Origin: Hordeum vulgare subsp. vulgare | Lineage: Eukaryota; Streptophyta; Magnoliopsida; Poales; Poaceae | Assembly (NCBI RefSeq): GCF_904849725.1 | Contig: NC_058523.1 | Location: forward strand, 169,676,689-169,740,688 | Direction of reading: 5' to 3' | DNA length: 64,000 bases | In this document: piece by piece, positions 56,945-64,000 of the stretch | Numbering within the stretch: the first letter of the stretch is position 1 | Layout of the letters: each line of letters opens with the position of its first letter | Program-made: the position numbers and the translations under genes | Notes under the pieces: model-generated | The model's database searches: none | What the model saw: the letters and a program-made list of their open reading frames with translations, nothing else | Told to the model about the DNA's origin: nothing

Positions 56945-59000
56945 GTCGTCGGTGTTGCAGACGGTGTTGACCTGCTCCTTGTCAGCACCATAGAGCATAG
57001 CTAGTAGGGCTAGTGCAGCAGGAGGAGCCGGAGGCACTGCTGGGTCGTCAAGGCCAGAGGCATGAAGAGCATCCAAGAAGGTCGAAGCTGAGCCGTCGTC
57101 TCCAAGACGGGACGCTTTGACATTTGAGGCGCGGGTGACCATCGAAGTGTAGACGCGGGGTTCCTTGCGGGCAAGGCGGTCACTACGGCGCATCAGCTCA
57201 GCCGAGCGTTTTGCCTTGTCCGCGTAGCGGCGAGCCCGCTTGGCAACCACACTAGCCTTATTGATGTGAAGCTCATGCGTCTCGAGGTCGTTGACAGGCA
57301 GCGACGGCGTTGGAGTTAAGGAGAGATTTGGCACCGAGTTAGCGGCAAGACTAAAGAGGGAATGATTACGGGTGTTTGGTTCAACTTGAGCGGGTGGAGA
57401 GTTACCACGGGAAGACGACGCTTCGAAAGTGAAGGCGTTGCTCTTGGGCTCCAGAGACACGAAGGTGGAGGTAGCGCGAACGGCACAAACGCGGACCCTC
57501 TAGCCGAGGGTGATGCCGCGTTGGAAAGGGTCGTCAGCCCAGACATAGCCGAAGTTCCTGTGGTCGTCGTGACGCTAGTGAAGATTGCTCGGGTGGGAGG
57601 CGATGGCTTCAGCAGCGGAGACATGCCGAGTGAAGCGGCAGGTCTTGTTGGAGCTGGGGCGAAGATGGGCGCACGTGCGCTGAAGTCGACGTCCACGTGA
57701 GCAGGTGTAAGTGAGCTGGTGTTGATGACGAGGTCGTCCGTGACCGTGGTAGTAGGCGGAGAGGTTGGTGTGGGCGAGGGCGGAGGTGCAGGCGGGTAGG
57801 CGGTGTCCGGCCGAGCCCAGCCACCCGTGGTGGAGCTCCCAGAGTTAGAGCTCCCAGTGCTGATGCTTTCCTCTGAGCTGCCGACAAAGGGATTTGCGTC
57901 GACGTCGTGTGTCCACTGTTGCATGACCTTGAGGGCAACGGATTTGACTTCATGGGAGATGGGAAGTCGAATGGTCATGGACTCCGGCGTCGGCAGGCCA
58001 ATAGCAACCATGACGAGTGCGCGAACTGATGTGTAGTCACCTTGCAGGAAGTACTGAACGACAGAGCAAACATCGCCGAAGCGGCTTAGCACAAACTTGA
58101 TGCCAACGTCGTGCCACAGCTCATATGGGATGCCGACGGCTTCGAGCTCGATGAGCTTGTCGACGACGGCGATGCAGCGCTTCGCCTCTTCCACCGGTTC
58201 GATGGAGAGTACGTTGCCGTCAAAGTGCATCAAGCCACGCGAGAGGACACGCTCGCCCTCGATGTGGCTATAGAAGGTTAGACAAGCTTCCCCCCGCCAA
58301 GAGCCACCGACGGTGAACGTTGGGTTCCCACCAATAGTCTGCAGCGCCTGGCGGATGATGCCGGAGGGGTTGTGGACGGCATCGCGCAGGTGGGTGAAGG
58401 CGAAGCGCCGCGGGCACTGCAGGATGCATGGGGGAGGGACGACGACTAGGATGAACGGGGGAGGCAGTGGGGCGAGTGGTCATGCAGCAGCAGGAGAGGG
58501 CACCGCGTCGTGGTCATGGGTGACGTCTGTGTTGGTGAAGAAAATGTCTTGGAGGCGACGACGCAGGTCGTCATCGTCCAAGATTAGTGGCACCAGAGCA
58601 TCACTGCTGGCTGGCATAGCTCGTTCCAAGACGATGAGCGGGGAAGGTACACCTAGCATAGGTGCCTCCGTGCTTCCAGGGACGGTGATGACGATGGGGA
58701 CGCCCGGGATGATGACAGCAGGAGCATGGCGCACGGGGATGGAGCTGGTCGGCGCGGCGATGCGGTCTATGTCGCTGCATGGGGAGAAGGATGGGTTTAG
58801 GGAGGGCTTGGTGGGTAGAGCCCGGAAGTATGAGCGAGTGCGACCAGACTGGCAAAGCGGACTGCGACGTCCCGAGCGCGAGCAGTGAGCACACCGGACG
58901 GGGTCACGGCAGGATTCCACGACGTGGTCCCATGCGAGGCAGCGGAATCAACGAGGCTTGCGATGGCGGGCGAGTCGTGAGTGGAAGGCGTGGTGGTGAG
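56945..59000 (-). pseudogene. LINE ORF1 (Gag-like, zinc-knuckle protein), in pieces
   Basis: Minus-strand order: a zinc-knuckle region (CLAWDHVVESCRDPVRCAHC, about 58965-58850), a conserved RNA-binding-like block in another frame (MHFDGNVLSIEPVEEAKRC and WHDVGIKFVLSRFGDV, 58440-58000), a Pro/Ser/Thr-rich linker, and a basic region (AKRARRYADKAKRSAELMRR). It ends in an acidic tail. The tail is cut by element 5 at 56945 and finishes at 40448-40383 with DDPVGIDGADDG...TVP-stop. Frameshifts lie near 58480 and 57400. ORF1 proteins coat LINE RNA. Confidence 0.85.
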
Positions 59001-59074
59001 AGCTGGCAGTAGGAGTAGGGAGAGAGTTTATAGTAGCCGCTGCAGCGGGACTGTCCGGGGGAGAAGCTAGCAGG

Positions 59075-59272
59075 GTACTGACAAATTATCTTGAGATTGA
59101 TAAAATCGTTATTAACGTCTTCATAGTCGACGAAAATCTCTCTATCCACTAAAAACACTTCGTAGGAAGTCTGGAATAAATTCAGAAAAATAAAAGCATC
59201 AATATCAAGTTTGAAACTTGAACTTTGATGGACAGGGAATACAATTGTCCTCGTAACCATTCAACCATAGGT
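59075..59272 (-). mobile_element. tRNA-related SINE, 3'-truncated
   Basis: On the minus strand a box A-like TGGTTGAATGGTTACGAGG (59267-59249) is followed 20-odd bases later by a box B-like AAAGTTCAAGTTTC (59227-59213), the internal Pol III promoter layout of SINEs. The body (TTATTTTTCTGAATTTATTCCAGA...GACTATGAAGACG) matches, from recall, a dispersed grass SINE. Its tail is missing where the LINE begins. Confidence 0.6.
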
Positions 59273-59475
59273 AAGTTCATAATTTTGAGCAAACGATTTC
59301 TTCCGTGCTGGAGGTTCGCTCGATCAAAGTGACTTCATGTCAACAAAAACTTGTCATTAACAGAATACAGTGATGTCATCAGCCAAAAATGCGCCAAAAA
59401 ATGCGTTGATTTAGCTTTAGAGGAAAATATGTCTTTCTAAATAAGCCTCACCTCTCTCCCAACATTGTTATTAAA
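59273..59475. other. Unassigned 200-bp stretch
   Basis: AT-rich, no ORF, no repeat end recognised. It may be old host flank between the SINE and the Harbinger fragment. Confidence 0.4.
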
Positions 59476-60290
59476 GCATCTTTAATAGATGATGCAAATC
59501 AATAAATAACAACTTTTTGCATCACCAAGGTCTAAAAAGTGGTCTCCAAAAGAAGTCCGTGATATAAATTTGGGCGACGAATATTTAGGGCAAGATGTAA
59601 AAAATAACTCTAGTGATCCAAATATACATCACCACAAGCGGTGATGTAAAACACGAAAGCTGCGCGCGCGACTCCAACCGCGAGGGGAAAAATTCTCGCC
59701 CGCGACTGAATCGTGGCTGCGCCATCTGCGCTGGTGCCGCCGTCGTGTCCTGGCCACCGTCGTGACCCCGTCGGACTACCTCAAGCTCGTCGGAACCCCG
59801 CGCCACGCCCGCAATCCCGTCGCCCCTTCGCGTTCGCGGTGCCGTTGTCGCGATCCATCCCCGATGACGTCGCCGTCCATCCGCTCGTCGCCCTTCGTTC
59901 GCTAATCGACCTCACTAGAAACCCGCACCATCCCCTCAATCCTGCCGCCCCTCCGGGATCTAACCCCGACGCCGCAGTCCGCCGTCGTCGCCGCAGCTGT
60001 GCCCGGTGGAGGTAAATAAATTTGCCCCTCATTTCTTCATTTTTTAATAGTTGCAACAAACTAGTTAGTAATTTTAGATTATTTGGTTCTAGATGACTTC
60101 GTACGAATATGATTTGTCATCTTCGAATGAAGAGTTTGATTTGGCTGAAGAGGAAGACATAGCAATGTTGACAATAGTTCACAAAAATAAGATATCAAAA
60201 CATGAGGGGTCCATGTTTGGGCCTGAGTATTTACGGAGAGGACGGGTTGAATCTCACCAAATATTGATGAGGAATTGTTTTGTTCCAACT
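59476..60290 (+). mobile_element. Harbinger/PIF-like DNA transposon, 5' fragment
   Basis: After TTA (a Harbinger-type target trinucleotide) the sequence AAGCATCTTTAATAGATGATGCAAA suggests a terminus. A GC-rich leader (59700-60010) and a short intron (GTAAAT ... GGTTCTAG, 60011-60092) precede a short coding start. The fragment ends at 60290, where a Gypsy LTR begins. The transposase catalytic part and 3' end are absent. Confidence 0.5.
60093..60290 (+). pseudogene. Harbinger-type transposase gene, N-terminal fragment
   Basis: ATG 60093 opens MTSYEYDLSSSNEEFDLAEE (acidic, Ser-rich), then SKHEGSMFGPEYLRRGRVES, a pattern seen near the start of plant Harbinger transposase proteins. It is cut after RNCFVPT by an LTR start; the open frame to 60404 continues into LTR sequence. 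Non-functional. Confidence 0.55.
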
Positions 60291-60930
60291 TGTAACATCC
60301 AAGATGTGGTCCTATCCTTATTTTCGCTCGAGGGCCTCGATAGGGATAGAAGCGCATCTCCTCATTTTACAAGAATGGATATCGTTAAAAGTACGTGTAA
60401 ATAGGAGATGAGTATATGCAATTATCTTACACTCGCCACAAGCTAAATCATGATCATCTCAGATATATTCATCCATATCAATCATCATACAAAAAAGCAG
60501 GGTCTAACTATGGATGAAATCAAACGATAAAAGTGACATCCATCCTTGCTAATCTCAGGTTGTCGTCGTGGAATCCATCCTATGATAAAAGAATAAGAAG
60601 AAGAAGAACTCCAAATCAAACTAGCATCACACTCATGTCAAAGTATCGCATTACCTATACCTGCAACTGTTGTTGTAGTAATCTGTGAGCCACATGGACT
60701 CAACAATCTTATGTCCAAGGGTATGAAGACTAGCAAACCTTAATGGGTGAGGCATGATTAAATGGTGAGGCTGCAACAAGCACTAAGCTTTATTTGAGTG
60801 GCTAATTTACGAGTATAAGAATAAGAAGAGTGGTCTATGCATAAGCGGGCGTGAAGTAGTAATGATCAAGAAGTGATCTTGAACACCTACTACAAGTCAA
60901 AATAACCCCACCGCGTTTCCTTCTTGGTTT
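60291..60930 (+). repeat. Truncated Gypsy-type LTR
   Basis: TGTAACATCCAAGATG at 60291 is a typical Triticeae Gypsy LTR start, and the following 640 bp read as LTR by recall. The end is lost where element 7 begins. Its orientation cannot be proved without an internal part. Confidence 0.5.
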
Positions 60931-61981
60931 AAACCTCACCCACAAGTGTAGGGGATCGTTTGTATATTTTTTGATAAGTAAGAGTGTCGAACCCAACGAG
61001 GAGCTAAAGGTAGAATTAATATTCTCTAAAGTTCTCTATCGACCACCGATACAACTCTACGTACGCTAATGCTTACTTTACCTGGAACAAGTATGCAATT
61101 ATTTTCCAGGAAGGAAACTAAAAGTACTTAGTAGGTGTAATAAACAGGTTTGCAAGGTAATGAAGAACATGGAAATAAAAGTTAGTTGCTGCTTTAACAA
61201 ATATTAATTTACTTAGTTGATTAGTAGAAAGCTTTTTGTGTAATGCAAGAGAAATATTGTCCATAGACAATTGAATATAACATGATAGATACTTATCATA
61301 TGCAATGAGGGGGAGACATACGCTAACACACTTTACGCACTTGGATCATATGCTATTATGATTGGACCTCTAGCAAGCATCCCCAACTAATAGAAATCAT
61401 TAAGGTAAACACAACCATAGCATTGAACATCAAGTCCTCTTTACTCCCATGCGCACATAACGCCCTTACTCGGGAGTAAGCTTCTGTCACTCTAGCCACC
61501 CACTATAAGCGAATCATGAACATAATGTAAACCCTCCAGTGTTAATCCTTCATGGTGCGCCTCATGGGAGGCACCTTAGGACAACAACATATCAATACAC
61601 AACTCATATCAATAACATCATATCACGATTAACCCGTAGGACAAAAGAAATCTATTCAAACATCATAGGATAGACACACATCATTGGATAATAATATATA
61701 GAATTAAGCACCATGTTCAAGTAGAGATTACAGCAGGGAAGAGAGGTTTTACACCGCTACATAGAGGAGGAGAGAGTTAGTGGTGACGGCGGCGAAGTTG
61801 TTGGTGTAGATCGCCATCATGATGGTTGCCCCGACGGCGCTCCGGCACCACCGGGAGAGAGGGGAGAGAGCTCCCCTACCTTTTCTTATTGATTGGCCTC
61901 CTTCCCAGGTCGGAGGAGGGTTTCTCCTCTGGTCCATGGACTCCATGGCACCTGGAGGGCAGCAGCCCCTCCGGGATTGGG

Positions 61982-62040
<59 letters not shown>

Positions 62041-62520
62041 TTTTTGTGACCTATTTTCGAGCTATTCACCGTTTCTTAAATATTCGGAGATCCATAACTC
62101 CGATCGGGCTGAAATTTTTAGGGGATTTTTATCCAGAAAACATCATTCGTGCGGCCAAAGGAGAGCATTAACTGACTTAAATGCTCGCCACAAGACATGA
62201 GGGTGCGGCCCTACCCCCAGGTCGCATCCTGTTGGCTTGTGCCTCTCTTGGGCACCGTGTTGTGTTGATTCTGACTCACAAAATTCCCATATATTCCAAA
62301 AAAATCTCCACAAATTTTTATTGCACTTGGAGTCCGTTCGATATGGATTTTCTATAAAACAAAGAACACTCAAAAAGCATGAACTCGCATTGGGCACTCA
62401 AACAATAGGTTAGTGCTTAAAAATAATATAAATTGGTAAGTAATTACTCAAAAAGTATTCTACCATGATAATATAATAGCATAGAACAATAAAAATTATA
62501 GATACGTTGGAGACGTATCA
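60931..62520 (-). repeat. 3' LTR of element 7
   Basis: The right end GGAGACGTATCA is clear. The left end is approximate: CCCACAAGTGTAGGGGATCG matches other LTRs, but the expected TGATGA start reads TAAACC. It includes a (TC)n run. Confidence 0.8.
61982..62037. repeat. (TC)n microsatellite
   Basis: About 28 TC units with one TTTC interruption, inside the element 7 LTR. Confidence 0.95.
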
Positions 62521-62536
62521 AGCATCCCCAAGCTTA
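62521..62536 (-). other. Polypurine tract of element 7
   Basis: Minus-strand TTAAGCTTGGGGATGCT adjoins TGATACGTC, the same motif as in element 6. Confidence 0.8.
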
Positions 62537-62661
62537 ATTCCTGCTCGTCCTCGAGTAGGTAAATGATAAAAAACAAAACATTTAATGTGAGATGCTACCC
62601 AATATGTAATCTTTGCATGTATTCTCATTGAGAAACGATGAATTAACAAACATAGACATAG

Positions 62662-63728
62662 TCTCTCCCTAATAATAAAGCGCGGAACACTTATGCCGTA
62701 CGTCACCGGTTATTTTACATAAAAACCCCTGCGTTCTCTCCAAATCAACCCGCAGTCCTTATATAAGTGAACTGACCGAACCATTTTTTTGTATTTTTGC
62801 AAAAAGACCCTTATGTTTTCATGTAATCAACCCGCAATCCGTTTTGTCCGTATTTTATAGAAAAAACCCTAACTTTTACAATAAATAACTCGTAGTCTAT
62901 CTTTGAGTCAAAACAAATTATTTTTTATACTTTCACATAAACACCCCTAACATATGCTTAATAACTCCGAAGTATATTTAGAATAAATATGTATTTTTAA
63001 ATAACAATACCTTTTAAACCGTGAATTCAATTTAAACATGTTATATACGAAATCTGATTAGAAAAATGTGTAGAGTTTGAATATGTTGTTATTTTACTTG
63101 TTAAATATTTTTAAAATAGTGTATAAGATACAATGTTAATCAATATTTGTCTTTATTTCATATCGACGATGTGTATTTTAACATGTAAACTTAATCGTCA
63201 ATATTTGGGAAATGTTATAATCCTTGGGCATGATGTACGTGCTCTGGGTTCTCTCTTTGCACATATTTCATGACCTAATTAGACTTTACGTACGTGTATT
63301 TTCTTTATAGAATCCACACGCGTTTTTACCAACGAACTACACTTTTTTGTAGTGAATACACAAATAGTTTTTATAGGATGTACATGCATTTATAAAATGG
63401 ATGAACATTATAAGTGCATGAAGGTTTATTTTAAAAAACTAACATAAGTACTATTCATCTCATAGTAATGAATGTTAACCATTGAATTTTTTTAGGTTTC
63501 ATCTATTACATGTGATGGCTATACATATATGCTTTTTTAAATATACTCAATTTATAAACGCAGCCTCCTCGGTGCCGTACGACACCACGACGATGATGTC
63601 TGAGTATGGTCATAGGTGCACACCATATTGATCAATATGACAAGTCAGAACGAAAATTCAGTTAAAATGATAGCGTTTCACGTAAGAAATCTTAACTACC
63701 CGTTGCAACGCACGAGCATTTGTGCTAG
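62662..63728 (+). mobile_element. Non-autonomous Helitron-like element
   Basis: It starts TCTCTCCCTAATAATAAAGC and ends CCGTTGCAACGCACGAG...GTGCTAG, followed by T. It thus has a 5' TC, a 3' CTAG and a short palindrome (CGTTGCAACG) about 20 bases from the end, as Helitrons do. The flanks on both sides belong to the element 7 tail, with no target duplication. The base before TC is G, not the usual A. No Rep/helicase or captured gene is seen in its AT-rich body. Confidence 0.65.
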
Positions 63729-64000
63729 TAATACTTATAAGCACAAGCAATAAAATCATCAATTTTTCAAAGTATATGATCCTCAAAGAATGTTTACCCC
63801 CATTCATCTTATTATATTAGCAAGGCATGGCTCCATCTTCACCACATTAGTACAAATTCCAAGTACCACGGTGCCCAAGTCGGCCAACTGGATCATACTT
63901 TTTCAATGTGCATCAACTTTTTATTCTTCATGCAATACATGAGCGTGAACCATGGACATAGCATATAAGTGGAGTAGAATGTGGTGGTAGGTTTCAAAGG
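63729..64000 (-). other. Internal tail of element 7 after the Helitron
   Basis: Non-coding; it resembles 54640-54900 of element 6 in reverse complement. The window ends here. Confidence 0.6.

Larger units (their letters stand above)
36366..59070 (-). mobile_element. LINE (L1-like non-LTR retrotransposon), split by Gypsy element 5
   Basis: Pieces: ORF1 at 59000-56945 plus its last 22 codons at 40448-40383, a spacer, ORF2 at 40073-36566, and a 3' UTR ending in a short poly(A) (poly(T) on plus, 36366-36372). The gap 40454-56944 is element 5 with TSD gtcgt. Removing element 5 and one TSD copy joins the two flanks in frame. It is 5'-truncated at about 59070, where a SINE begins. I could not identify the LINE's own target duplication. 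Confidence 0.9.
60931..64000 (-). mobile_element. Gypsy-type element (element 7), 3' LTR and part of internal region, continuing past window
   Basis: 3' LTR about 60931-62520; PPT at 62521-62536; internal tail 62521-62661 and 63729-64000, separated by a Helitron-like insertion. The tail resembles the 3' region of element 6 in reverse complement (GAGGACGAGCAGGA next to the PPT; ATGGTTCACGCTCATGTATTGC near 63930). Coding parts must lie to the right. Confidence 0.8.

Noticed and set aside
57362..57700. Plus-strand frames opposite LINE ORF1
   Set aside because: Antisense shadows of a Pro/Ser-rich GC-rich linker.
59713..60015. 100-codon GC-rich frame on plus
   Set aside because: It reads as the leader/first exon of the Harbinger fragment, with Arg/Pro-rich low complexity and no recognisable domain.

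Overview
This window is plant nuclear DNA from a large, repeat-rich grass genome of the Triticeae (barley/wheat group). The evidence is a set of Ty1/copia elements whose LTRs begin TGTTGGAAnTATGCCCTAGAG and end CCCCAACA. The one complete LTR is 1,829 bp, which matches my recollection of the published barley BARE-1 LTR, so Hordeum is the best guess; the genus is an inference. About 95% of the window is nested transposable elements. The only host gene I can support is a GROWTH-REGULATING FACTOR (GRF) transcription-factor gene at 34459-35500 on the minus strand.

Left nest (1-33816), outermost layer first. A degraded CACTA DNA transposon (26336-33816 plus sequence left of the window) was hit by BARE element 3 (minus; visible at 12964-15317 and 25559-26335). 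Element 3 was hit twice. In its gag, near 12963, sits BARE element 2 (minus, 6356-12963). In its 5' LTR sits Gypsy element 4 (minus, 15318-25558, TSD gatgc). Element 2 was in turn hit in pol by BARE element 1 (plus, 1-6355), whose polyprotein has a single in-frame stop and is the best preserved coding region here.

Gene island (33817-36365). A copia relic (RNase H end plus 3' LTR start) is followed by the two-exon GRF gene, with intact QLQ and WRC domains, and its upstream region with a TATA box. A LINE poly(A) end lies about 870 bp upstream of the GRF start codon.

Right nest (36366-64000). A minus-strand LINE is split into ORF2 (36566-40073) and ORF1 (56945-about 59000, with its last 22 codons at 40383-40448) by Gypsy element 5 (40454-56944, perfect TSD gtcgt). 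Joining the two flanks restores the ORF1 frame through to a stop. Element 5's 5' LTR was hit by element 6 (49465-56610), a Gypsy derivative with gag-protease only. A SINE, a Harbinger fragment, a truncated Gypsy LTR, the 3' end of another Gypsy element (7) and a Helitron-like insertion (62662-63728) follow.

How the parts relate: elements 4 and 5 share an unusual plan. Each has a gag-protease (plus pol in element 4), then a partial LTR-like module carrying the same CACAAGCC...GGCTTGTG hairpin found in the LTRs, then an extra 3' ORF, an internal polypurine motif, a long non-coding tail with short identical blocks, and the terminal PPT. Element 5 lacks reverse transcriptase and integrase, so it looks like a non-autonomous partner. 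The two most interesting leads are this shared architecture and the GRF gene's eroded miR396 site.
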